Shown: positions 15,680 through 21,692 of the stretch, piece by piece
How the letters are laid out: each line of letters opens with the position of its first letter
Position numbering within the stretch: the stretch's first letter is position 1
From: Bacteroidaceae bacterium
GTDB lineage: Bacteria > Bacteroidota > Bacteroidia > Bacteroidales > Bacteroidaceae
NCBI GenBank assembly: GCA_017618515.1
Contig: JAFZUB010000074.1
Span: 1-21,692 of the forward strand
DNA length: 21,692 nucleotides
Reading direction: 5' to 3'
The notes under the pieces: generated by a model
What the model was told of the DNA's origin: nothing
The model's input: the letters and a program-made list of their open reading frames with translations, nothing else
Databases searched by the model: none
Program-made: the position numbers and the translations under genes

Positions 15680-16495
15680 ATGAGAAACGAGAATTTGGAG
15701 CGAATGCGTCACGAGATGCTGCGCGAGGCGCAGTTGAAGATGCTCAGCATATTGGAAGCAATCGACAAAGTGTGTAAGGCTCATGACATAGGTTATTGGA
15801 TAGAGGGCGGCACCTTGCTCGGGGCCATGAGACATGGCGGTTTCATACCCTGGGATGACGATGTCGACATCTCCATGCTACGTTGTGACTATGAGCGCTT
15901 TATCGAAGTGGCCGCGAAGGAACTGCCGTCACACATATTCCTACAGACGCGCAAGACTGACCCCAGTTTTCATCACCGTGAATGCAAGGTGCGTGACCTC
16001 AATTCCTTTATTGCCGATGGCGGCGACGATACTGGCGCCGATTACCAAAAAGGACTCTTTGTGGATATTTTTCCTTATGATGAGGGTCCCTCCAAATTCC
16101 ACAAACAGATGGGCAAAGTGGCCCGCGGTATCACTGTGGCGACCGTGGTCCTCGACGGTCTCCACCACTATTCGTGGCATGCTGTGGGGCAGTTGCTTTA
16201 CTTTGGCATCAAGCGTCCGCTGCTCAAGGCGGCGTGGCGGTTGGGCTGCCTCCTGTGGGCTAACGGCGAGTATGTGGCCATTGACCCCCACTTCAGTTGG
16301 TGCTGTGCCATTCACAAGAAGAGCAATCTCTTCCCATTGGGCGAGGTGGAGTTTGAGGGGAAGCGTTTCTCCGCTCCTGCCAAGCCCGACGCATATCTCA
16401 CTACGCTCTATGGTGACTGGCATCAGATTCCGCCCAAGGAGAAGCAGCAGATCCACTCTATGTTGATATTGCCTAAACTGGTGAACAACGACTGA
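15680..16495 (+). CDS. LicD family phosphotransferase
   Basis: LicD-family proteins attach phosphocholine or related phospho-groups to surface sugars, using a nucleotidyltransferase-like fold. The hallmark is present: EGGTLLGAMRHGGFIPWDDDVDI, residues 42-64 (shown here in parts: EGGTLLGA 42-49, PWDDDVDI 57-64), with the acidic DDDVD as likely metal ligands. I chose the ATG at 15680 (271 residues), 7 bp after the previous stop; a start at 15626 would overlap the GT2 gene and add a non-family leader. No choline kinase or cytidylyltransferase gene (licA, licC) is nearby, so the group transferred is open. The next gene starts 1 bp after the stop, so this is one transcript. Confidence 0.92.
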   Translation: MRNENLERMRHEMLREAQLKMLSILEAIDKVCKAHDIGYWIEGGTLLGAMRHGGFIPWDDDVDISMLRCDYERFIEVAAKELPSHIFLQTRKTDPSFHHRECKVRDLNSFIADGGDDTGADYQKGLFVDIFPYDEGPSKFHKQMGKVARGITVATVVLDGLHHYSWHAVGQLLYFGIKRPLLKAAWRLGCLLWANGEYVAIDPHFSWCCAIHKKSNLFPLGEVEFEGKRFSAPAKPDAYLTTLYGDWHQIPPKEKQQIHSMLILPKLVNND

Positions 16496-16496
16496 A

Positions 16497-17765
16497 ATGA
16501 ATATCCTCATAATCAACACCACTGACCGTAGCGGCGGTGCGGCTATCGCAGCGGCGCGGCTCAAAAACTCGCTGATAAACCTCGGCGAGAAGGCACGAAT
16601 GCTGGTGGCGCACAAGGAGGGCGACGACCTTGCCACATTTGACGCAAGCCGCCCGTTGCGCTATAAGGCCGGCTGGCTGTGCGAGCGGCTTGGCATATTT
16701 CTGCACCAGGGTCTCAGCAAGGCTCATCTGTGGGACATCGATCCTGCCACGGCTGGTATGGACATCACTGCGCTCCCTGAGTTTAAGGAAGCTGACGTCG
16801 TACACCTGCATTGGGTGAATCAGGGATTCCTTTCGCTTAAAGTGCTGAGTAAGATACTGAGTAGCGGTAAGCCCGTGGTGTGGACCATGCACGATGCGTG
16901 GCCGTTTACGGGCCTGTGCCATTCGCCGCTCGATTGTCGCAATTTCCAGCAGCAGTGCGGCAACTGTATGCTGCTGCGCAGACGGGGCGACCACGATTGG
17001 TCACACAAGGTGTGGAAGAAGAAGTCTGATATATATAATAATGTAGGGCGGATAGCTTTTGTGGGGTGCAGCAAATGGCTGGCAGACATGGCACGAAGTA
17101 GCAGCTTGCTGAGCGGACAGATGGTGCTCGATATTCCCAATCCTATTGATACGTACATGTTTACTCCGCGCGACAAGGAGGAAGCCCGACGTCAGCTCGG
17201 TTTGCCTGCTGACAAGAAGTTGATACTCTTCTCGGCGTATAACGTGAATGCACCCATCAAAGGGTTGAGTTTCCTGCACGAGGCGCTACGCCTGCTGGCG
17301 GAGAAAGACAGTGCGATGGCCAACGAGATAGGCATCGTTTATGCTGGCAAGGGAACGGAGCAGCTAAGTGGTCAATGGTCAATGGACAATGGTCAATACC
17401 CCTTGGGCTACGTTACCAATCCTAGGCAGATGGCTACCATATACAATGCTGTTGATTTGTTCTGCATCCCCTCGCTTCAGGAGAATCTGCCCAACACCAT
17501 TATGGAGGCCAAAGCTAGTGGTGTGCCCACGGTTGGATTTGATGTGGGCGGCATCCCGCAGATGATAGACCATCTCCACGATGGCTATCTCGCTAAGGCC
17601 AAGGATGCTGCCGACCTCGCACGCGGAATAGAGTGGACTTTGTTTGAGGCAGACGGCTCCGACCTTGCGCAACGCAATCGTACAGCGGCTGTGGAGCAAT
17701 ACTCGGAGGCTCGCGTGGCAAAAAAGTATTTGAAGCTTTATAAAGAGCTAGGCGTGAATAGTTAA
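16497..17765 (+). CDS. Glycosyltransferase family 4 (WcaC-like)
   Basis: This 422-residue GT-B enzyme transfers a sugar from a nucleotide donor with retained configuration. The N-terminus NILIINTTDRSGGAAIAA and the acceptor-domain block WTMHDAWPFTGLCH, followed by Cys141, Cys147, Cys154 and Cys157, are typical of the WcaC-like GT4 group, in which this Cys set is common. The donor domain has the EX7E motif (Glu329 and Glu337 in ENLPNTIME) and VGGIPQMI. Residues about 291-300 (SGQWSMDNGQ) are encoded by a four-unit heptamer repeat and look like an insertion before the usual YPLGY strand. The stop codon lies in another heptamer run. It probably builds part of a surface polysaccharide with its neighbours. 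Confidence 0.92.
   Translation: MNILIINTTDRSGGAAIAAARLKNSLINLGEKARMLVAHKEGDDLATFDASRPLRYKAGWLCERLGIFLHQGLSKAHLWDIDPATAGMDITALPEFKEADVVHLHWVNQGFLSLKVLSKILSSGKPVVWTMHDAWPFTGLCHSPLDCRNFQQQCGNCMLLRRRGDHDWSHKVWKKKSDIYNNVGRIAFVGCSKWLADMARSSSLLSGQMVLDIPNPIDTYMFTPRDKEEARRQLGLPADKKLILFSAYNVNAPIKGLSFLHEALRLLAEKDSAMANEIGIVYAGKGTEQLSGQWSMDNGQYPLGYVTNPRQMATIYNAVDLFCIPSLQENLPNTIMEAKASGVPTVGFDVGGIPQMIDHLHDGYLAKAKDAADLARGIEWTLFEADGSDLAQRNRTAAVEQYSEARVAKKYLKLYKELGVNS
17370..17397 (+). repeat. Four heptamers GGTCAAT inside the GT4 gene
   Basis: GGTCAAT, GGTCAAT, GGACAAT and GGTCAAT form an exact 28-bp tandem array within the coding frame, one mismatch in 28. It encodes residues about 292-301. Read in another register it is TGGTCAA, the same NNNTCAA type as the intergenic repeats. 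Confidence 0.9.
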
Positions 17766-17786
17766 TTTTCAAATTTCAACTCTTAA
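17759..17786 (+). repeat. Heptamer run filling the GT4-GT2 junction
   Basis: TAGTTAA, TTTTCAA, ATTTCAA and CTCTTAA keep a 7-bp period. The first unit contains the GT4 stop codon TAA, and the last A is the first base of the next ATG (17786). The junction therefore consists only of repeat units. Confidence 0.75.
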
Positions 17787-18589
17787 TGATAAAGATAACT
17801 GTTGCCACTGTGACTTGGAACGCTGCCGCTGTTCTGCAGCGAACGCTTGACAGCGTAGCTGAGCAGGACTATCCCCATGTACAACACGTGGTGGTGGACG
17901 GCAACTCTCCCGACAATACGCTGACACTGCTGCGCCAATATCAGGAGCGCGAGAGCACCGAGGGAGTGGAGCGCCATGAGATAATGGTGCTCAGCGAACC
18001 AGACAAGGGGCTTTATGACGCTATGAACAAGGCCATTGCAATGGCAGAGGGCGACTATATCCTCTTCCTCAACGCTGGCGACAGATTTCACGAGCGCGAC
18101 ACGCTGAGCAAGATAGCAGATAAATGCTCAATGATCAATGCTCAATGTTCAATGTTACCCGCCGTAATATACGGCGACACCGACATCGTGGACGACGAGG
18201 GTCATTTCTTGCGCAAGCGCCACTTGCGTCCGCCGCAGGAGCTGACATGGAAGTCGTTCAAGCACGGCATGCTTGTGTGCCATCAGGCATTCTTTGCACG
18301 CACAGACATCGCCAAGCGGACTCCCTATAATCTCAAATATCGCTTTTCCGCCGACTACGACTGGTGCATCCGCATAATGAAGGAAGGCTCCGCCCTCAAT
18401 CTGCCGATGGCCAATGCCGATATCATCGTGGCCGACTATCTCGACGGTGGCATGACGGTGAAGAATCACCGTAGCTCACTGATGGAGCGCCTACGCGTCA
18501 TGGCGGCTCACTACGGCTGGCTGACAGCCACGGGCATGCACATCGGCTTTATCTTCCGTGCGCTGAAGCGACGCATAAAGAAATCCTGA
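17786..18589 (+). CDS. Glycosyltransferase family 2 (WcaA/PglI-like)
   Basis: The 267 residues carry the GT2 start ITVATVTWNAAAVLQRTLDS (residues 4-23), VVDGNSPD (36-43), SEPDKGLYDAMNKA (70-83) and the metal-binding-like NAGD (96-99). This SEPDKGLYDAMNKA form is typical of a GT2 group found in capsule and O-antigen clusters. Residues about 114-124 (CSMINAQCSML) come from a four-unit heptamer repeat and sit just before the conserved YGDTDIVD strand, so they are probably a surface-loop insertion. There is no membrane domain apart from a basic C-terminus. It follows the GT4 gene across a junction made of repeats and is probably the last gene of the cluster. Confidence 0.9.
   Translation: MIKITVATVTWNAAAVLQRTLDSVAEQDYPHVQHVVVDGNSPDNTLTLLRQYQERESTEGVERHEIMVLSEPDKGLYDAMNKAIAMAEGDYILFLNAGDRFHERDTLSKIADKCSMINAQCSMLPAVIYGDTDIVDDEGHFLRKRHLRPPQELTWKSFKHGMLVCHQAFFARTDIAKRTPYNLKYRFSADYDWCIRIMKEGSALNLPMANADIIVADYLDGGMTVKNHRSSLMERLRVMAAHYGWLTATGMHIGFIFRALKRRIKKS
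18125..18152 (+). repeat. Four heptamers TGNTCAA inside the GT2 gene
   Basis: TGCTCAA, TGATCAA, TGCTCAA and TGTTCAA lie in tandem in the coding frame, varying only at the third base of the unit. The consensus is the same as the repeat in the GT4 gene when read in register. Confidence 0.9.
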
Positions 18590-18678
18590 TAGCCTAATTT
18601 TCTCGCGCCCTGATGACTGTTTTATAAAGAAAACATCATTTTTTTGCCCTAAAAGTTGGCAGCGCTCAAAAAAATGAT

Positions 18679-18686
18679 TATATTTG
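18679..18686 (+). promoter_or_regulatory. -7 element for the small basic protein gene
   Basis: TATATTTG matches TAnnTTTG, and a TTG at 18656-18658 sits 20 bp upstream, the expected -33 spacing. This is the best complete promoter in the window. The leader to the ATG at 18764 is roughly 70 bases. Confidence 0.8.
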
Positions 18687-18699
18687 CATTGGATGTATT

Positions 18700-18725
18700 T
18701 TGTCAGCGGAAGCGTCTGCTGACAA
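18700..18725 (+). promoter_or_regulatory. Hairpin in the leader of the small basic protein gene
   Basis: TTGTCAGC (18700-18707) pairs with GCTGACAA (18718-18725) around a 10-nt loop. It lies about 14 bases after the promoter element, so it would be close to the 5' end of the mRNA. A stabilising or regulatory role is possible. Confidence 0.5.
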
Positions 18726-18763
18726 TAGTGAACTTCTTTATTAACCCTTAAACGCATTTTGTT

Positions 18764-19078
18764 ATGGAAAGAGGAGAAAGAAGAGAAATTAAAGAGCGGA
18801 AGTGGACTTCCAAGCTCAAGAAGATGTATCAGGGCGGCTTTAAGAGTTTTCTGAAAGTGAAGACCTCGGGCAACAAGCCGGAAGACTACAACGAGGCAGA
18901 GTCGTTCAGGGACCTTGAGAGCTCTAAGAGGGGAGTGAAGTACAAGAACACCGGCACCATCAAGCGCGATGCCAAGCAGCACACCATTAAGGAGCAGCAC
19001 AAGCGCGACCTTAAGAATAAGTCGCTGTCACTGGAGGAGCAGCAAGAACTGGATGAGGTGCTGGAGAGCAAGGAATAG
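18764..19078 (+). CDS. Small, highly charged basic protein of unknown function
   Basis: The 104-residue protein is very rich in Lys, Arg and Glu, starting MERGERREIKERKW, with no Cys, no signal peptide and no membrane segment. A slightly more hydrophobic patch (LKKMYQGGFKSFLKV, residues about 18-32) is followed by a long polar stretch and a C-terminal helix-like segment, SLSLEEQQELDEVLESKE. I do not recognise a family. Reality as a gene is supported by a full promoter, a leader with a hairpin, and a strong terminator just after the stop. The composition suggests binding to RNA, DNA or ribosomes, but this is only a guess. It is separate from the glycan cluster and converges on ilvC. Confidence 0.8.
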   Translation: MERGERREIKERKWTSKLKKMYQGGFKSFLKVKTSGNKPEDYNEAESFRDLESSKRGVKYKNTGTIKRDAKQHTIKEQHKRDLKNKSLSLEEQQELDEVLESKE

Positions 19079-19096
19079 GGAACTGACAGAATAGAA

Positions 19097-19128
19097 AAAA
19101 GAGGATAGATTTGCGTCTATCCTCTTTT
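19097..19128. terminator. Bidirectional terminator between the small basic protein gene and ilvC
   Basis: AAAAGAGGATAGA (19097-19109) pairs perfectly with TCTATCCTCTTTT (19116-19128), 13 bp with a 6-nt loop. The arms end in A-runs and T-runs, so it can act on both strands. It lies 18 bp after the plus-strand stop and 16 bp past the ilvC stop. Confidence 0.9.
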
Positions 19129-19144
19129 CTGTTATACTTATGAA

Positions 19145-20188
19145 TTAGTCGTTTTCCGGACGGAGCTGGCGAACCACTGCGCCAGTGCGCCACATCTCGC
19201 TTTCGCGCAGGGCCTTGAGTTCTTCGTTGAGGCCTACGCGATAGTCGGGCTTAGAGTTGGAGTCGATGGAGATCTGTGCCTCGGTGCCTTCCTTCACGCT
19301 CTGGTAGAGCTTCTGCATCACGGGCTTGATGGCGTCGTGGAAGCGGGGATACCAGTCGAGTGCTCCGCGCTGTGCGGTGGTGGAGCAGTTGGCGTACATC
19401 CAGTCCATACCCTTGGCTGCAAACAGCGGCATGAGTGACTGGGTGAGCTCCTCTACTGTCTCGTTGAAAGCCTCGGAGGGTGTGTGGCCATTCTCGCGGA
19501 GCACCTCATACTGGGCGAGAAGCAGTCCCTGGATGGCGCCCATCAGTGAGCCGCGCTCACCGGTGAGGTCAGAGGTGGCCTCGCGCTGGAAGGTGGTCTC
19601 AAAGAGATAGCCGGAGCCGATGCCGATACCAAAGGCGAGCACCTTCTCCTTTGCGTTGCCAGAGGCGTCCTGATAAACAGCGTAAGAGCTGTTGAGGCCG
19701 CGGCCTTCAAGGAACATGGTGCGCAGCGAGGTGCCAGAGCCCTTGGGAGCTACCATGATGACGTCGATGTCGGCGGGAGGCACTACGCCAGTGCGGTCGT
19801 TCCAGCAGATGGCGAAACCATGGGAGAAATAGAGAGTCTTGCCAGGGGTGAGATATTGCTTGATGCGGGGCCAAACCTCAATCTGCGCTGCGTCGGAGAG
19901 CAGCATGCAGACGATGGTGCCCTTCTCAGCTGCCTCCTCAAGGGAGAAGAGGGTCTTGCCAGGTACCCATCCGTCTTCTATTGCTTTTTGGTAGGTCTTG
20001 CCTTCGCGCTGGCCTACGATAACATTGAAGCCGTTATCGCGCAGGTTGCAAGCCTGGCCAGGTCCTTGCACTCCGTAGCCGAGTACGGCGATGGTTTCAT
20101 TCTTGAGCACTTCGCGTGCTTTGTCGAGTGAGAATTCTTCTCTTGTGGCGACTTCTTCGATTACGCCGCCGAAATTGATTTTTGCCAT
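19145..20188 (-). CDS. ilvC: Ketol-acid reductoisomerase
   Basis: The enzyme performs the second common step of valine, leucine and isoleucine synthesis: Mg-dependent isomerisation and NAD(P)H reduction of acetolactate or acetohydroxybutyrate. At 347 residues it is of the class I (short) type. Motifs are the Rossmann GYGVQGPG (37-44), SHGF with His123, metal ligands Asp207 and Glu211 in DLTGERG, and Glu243 and Glu247 in ETVEEL. The cofactor loop reads VGQREGKTYQKA (58-69). The sequence is strikingly close to fungal mitochondrial Ilv5 in remembered blocks (LLSDAAQ, GKTLYFSHGF, APKGSGTS, NGHTPSEAFNETVEE, STTAQRGALDWYP, RKLRPEN-like end). It is last of an ilvB-ilvN-ilvC run, 41 bp after ilvN, and ends at a bidirectional terminator. 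Confidence 0.98.
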   Translation of the reverse strand: MAKINFGGVIEEVATREEFSLDKAREVLKNETIAVLGYGVQGPGQACNLRDNGFNVIVGQREGKTYQKAIEDGWVPGKTLFSLEEAAEKGTIVCMLLSDAAQIEVWPRIKQYLTPGKTLYFSHGFAICWNDRTGVVPPADIDVIMVAPKGSGTSLRTMFLEGRGLNSSYAVYQDASGNAKEKVLAFGIGIGSGYLFETTFQREATSDLTGERGSLMGAIQGLLLAQYEVLRENGHTPSEAFNETVEELTQSLMPLFAAKGMDWMYANCSTTAQRGALDWYPRFHDAIKPVMQKLYQSVKEGTEAQISIDSNSKPDYRVGLNEELKALRESEMWRTGAVVRQLRPEND

Positions 20189-20201
20189 AATATTTAAGTA
20201 C

Positions 20202-20227
20202 GTTAGTTATAAAGTTCGAAAGTTAAT
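20202..20227 (-). repeat. Short octamer repeat in the ilvN-ilvC spacer
   Basis: On the plus strand GTTATAAA (20206-20213) and GTTCGAAA (20214-20221) are followed by GTTAAT, a period of 8 bp. It occupies much of the 41-bp spacer. It may be a degenerate member of the junction repeats seen elsewhere in the window. Confidence 0.4.
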
Positions 20228-20229
20228 GT

Positions 20230-20853
20230 CTAGTGATTGACGCCTAAGGTCTCCAAGTACTCGTCGAGCAACTCGCGACGATTCTTGGTGACGGCAATGG
20301 CACCGCAGCGCACAAACTGCAGCACACAGCCGAAAGATTCGAGCGAAGCAAAGAGCGAGTCGATATCTTCAGGTAGGCCGGTGAGAGTGACTACGCTGTA
20401 TGTCTCATTTACTTCCACTATTTTCGCGGAATGTTGACGAATAGTGCGCGAGATTTTGCTTTCCTCAAGCATCCTCGGCGTGCTGAGTTTGTAGAGTGCC
20501 ACCTCTTGAATGTAAATCTGGTCGGAGGTGTAGTAGCGAGCCTGCAGCACATCGATCTTCTTCTCTATCTGCTTGGTGACAAGCTGCACAGTCTCTTCGG
20601 TGCAGTAGCAAGTGATAGTGTACTTGTGTACGCCGGGTGTGCTGCTTGCACACACGTTGAGGCTCTCAATATTTACCTGGCGGCGTGTGAACACGGCGGT
20701 TATCTGGTTGAGGATACCGGCGAAGTTTTCGGAGTATGTGATGATGGTATATTGTTTTATACCCTCGGGACAGTTGGCAAGGTCAAACGTCTGACATTTG
20801 CCGCATGTCTCGCATGCACCGCACTGGCCACCTTTGTTTGCGTATTGTGTCAT
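20230..20853 (-). CDS. ilvN: Acetolactate synthase small (regulatory) subunit with Cys-rich N-terminal extension
   Basis: This subunit binds and activates IlvB and gives feedback inhibition by branched-chain amino acids. An ACT domain spans about residues 34-105 (YTIITYSENFAGILNQITAVF, shown in part: ENFAGILNQI), and a second C-terminal regulatory domain spans about 115-195. At 207 residues it is longer than the usual 160-190. The extra N-terminus (about 30 residues) holds Cys11, Cys14, Cys17 and Cys20 in CGACETCGKC, plus Cys28, a CxxCxxCxxC pattern not expected in this family. The start ATG is 9 bp after the ilvB stop, and no other in-frame ATG precedes the ACT domain, so the extension is probably translated. 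It lies between ilvB and ilvC in one operon. Confidence 0.94.
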   Translation of the reverse strand: MTQYANKGGQCGACETCGKCQTFDLANCPEGIKQYTIITYSENFAGILNQITAVFTRRQVNIESLNVCASSTPGVHKYTITCYCTEETVQLVTKQIEKKIDVLQARYYTSDQIYIQEVALYKLSTPRMLEESKISRTIRQHSAKIVEVNETYSVVTLTGLPEDIDSLFASLESFGCVLQFVRCGAIAVTKNRRELLDEYLETLGVNH

Positions 20854-20862
20854 TATATTGGT

Positions 20863-21692
20863 CTATTTAATTTCTAACATCATCTCATCAACATTGGCCC
20901 CCGGAGGCGTCATGGGCAGCACGTTGTCCTCTTCCATCACTGCACATTGCAGCAGGAACGGACCGTCGGTCTGCAGCATCTCGGTGATAGCGTCATCGAG
21001 GTCCTTGCGCTCCACTACGGTGCGCGCCTTGATGCCGTAGCCCTCAGCTATCTTCTCATAGTCGGGATTGAGCATCGGGGTGAAGGAGTAGCGCTTGCGG
21101 AAGAAGAGATACTGCCACTGGCGTACGTTGCCGAGGTAATTGTTGTTGAGAAGGATAATCTTGACGGGAGCGTGCTGCTCCATGATGGTGCCAAGTTCCT
21201 GGATGGTCATCTGCAGGCCACCGTCGCCCACAAACAGGCAGACAGTGCGCTCGGGCGCTCCGAAAGTGGCGCCGATAGCTGCCGGCAGGCCAAAGCCCAT
21301 GGTGCCGCATCCGCCGGAGGTAAGCACAGAGCGTCCCTCGGTGAACTTGAAGTAGCGGCAACCGAAGAGCTGATTCTGTCCCACGTCGGTCACCAGCACA
21401 GCCTTGTTTTCTGTCAACTCGCTCACGCGACGCACCACCTCGCCCATAAGGAGCGGACCCTCAGTGGGGTGGATGGCAGGTTCGATGACCTTCTCATTTT
21501 CCTGCTTCTCATAAGGAGTGAAACGGGATATCCATAGGCTGTTGTCAGCGGGCTGCACATGCTTAATGAGTTCAGCCAGCGTCTGCTTGCAGTCACCGAG
21601 CACGGCGAGGTCAGCATGCACATTCTTGTTTATTTCGGACGGGTCAATCTCGAAGTGGATTACCTTTGCCTGACGGGCGTAGGTCTGGAGAT
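20863..21692 (-). CDS. ilvB: Acetolactate synthase large subunit, C-terminal part (5' end outside window)
   Basis: The large, TPP-dependent catalytic subunit makes acetolactate from pyruvate, or acetohydroxybutyrate with 2-oxobutyrate. The frame is open to the right window edge. The first visible residues (about 276 in total) end the central FAD/regulatory-like domain: EIDPSEINKNVHADLAVLGD is the conserved block there, so the GTG at 21621 is not the start. The C-terminal TPP domain shows TDVGQNQLF, GGCGTMGFGLPAAIG and the TPP-metal motif GDGGLQM to NNNYLG. It ends MTPPGANVDEMMLEIK, the usual MIPPGA-type tail. ilvD may lie further upstream, outside the window, as is common in Bacteroidales. 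Identity is firm. Confidence 0.97.
   Translation of the reverse strand, partial: LQTYARQAKVIHFEIDPSEINKNVHADLAVLGDCKQTLAELIKHVQPADNSLWISRFTPYEKQENEKVIEPAIHPTEGPLLMGEVVRRVSELTENKAVLVTDVGQNQLFGCRYFKFTEGRSVLTSGGCGTMGFGLPAAIGATFGAPERTVCLFVGDGGLQMTIQELGTIMEQHAPVKIILLNNNYLGNVRQWQYLFFRKRYSFTPMLNPDYEKIAEGYGIKARTVVERKDLDDAITEMLQTDGPFLLQCAVMEEDNVLPMTPPGANVDEMMLEIK

Noticed and set aside
15834..16466. Plus-strand frame of 210 codons inside the LicD gene
   Set aside because: It overlaps the LicD frame, which has the full family signature; the alternative product is Arg/Ser-rich noise.
21619..21621. GTG start for ilvB
   Set aside because: Conserved IlvB sequence (DPSEINKNV) is encoded in frame before it, up to the window edge.

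Overview
The window looks like a chromosomal segment of a Bacteroidales bacterium, most likely Prevotellaceae (Prevotella-like). The signs are eight promoter elements of the Bacteroidota TAnnTTTG type, almost no Shine-Dalgarno signals, a secreted protein with a type IX secretion (Por/T9SS) C-terminal tail, a DUF2795 small protein, and a ketol-acid reductoisomerase of the Bacteroidota/fungal-like kind. No phage, insertion sequence, CRISPR array, tRNA or rRNA was found. Genes are cut off at both window edges.

Layout. (1) 1-4094 (+): the C-terminal part of SbcC, a DNA repair ATPase with zinc hook, overlapping by 4 bp a small, apparently decayed methyltransferase-like protein. (2) 4133-5841 (+): PduO-type cobalamin adenosyltransferase, a DUF2795 protein with its own promoter and a strong terminator, and a one-pass membrane protein of unknown role. 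(3) 5871-9920 (-): a 1349-residue secreted papain-like peptidase with LamG, PKD and T9SS sorting domains. (4) 10046-11260: a SprT-like zinc metalloprotein (+) and a YqiA-like esterase (-), convergent with overlapping stop codons. (5) 11399-14530 (+): polynucleotide phosphorylase with an Arg/Gly-rich tail, then a small outer-membrane beta-barrel protein. (6) 14677-18589 (+): a four-gene surface-glycan cluster (GT2, LicD, GT4, GT2). (7) 18764-19078 (+): a small basic orphan protein. (8) 19145-21692 (-): the branched-chain amino acid genes ilvB (partial), ilvN and ilvC, separated from region 7 by a bidirectional terminator.

Working together: ilvBNC carry out the first two common steps of valine, leucine and isoleucine synthesis. 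The GT/LicD cluster probably builds and decorates part of a surface polysaccharide. The large peptidase and the beta-barrel protein are exported. The rest are housekeeping genes for repair, RNA decay and B12 cofactor supply.

Most notable: no obvious new multi-gene defence or mobile system is present. The strongest unusual signals are (a) a family of 7-bp tandem repeats, usually four or five units, that fills several gene junctions, often touches start or stop codons, and also sits in frame inside two glycosyltransferase genes; (b) a CxxCxxCxxC cluster on an N-terminal extension of the acetolactate synthase regulatory subunit; (c) a papain-like enzyme whose usual nucleophile position seems to hold Ala, with a Cys three residues earlier; and (d) a 16-bp perfect palindrome between two divergent promoters.
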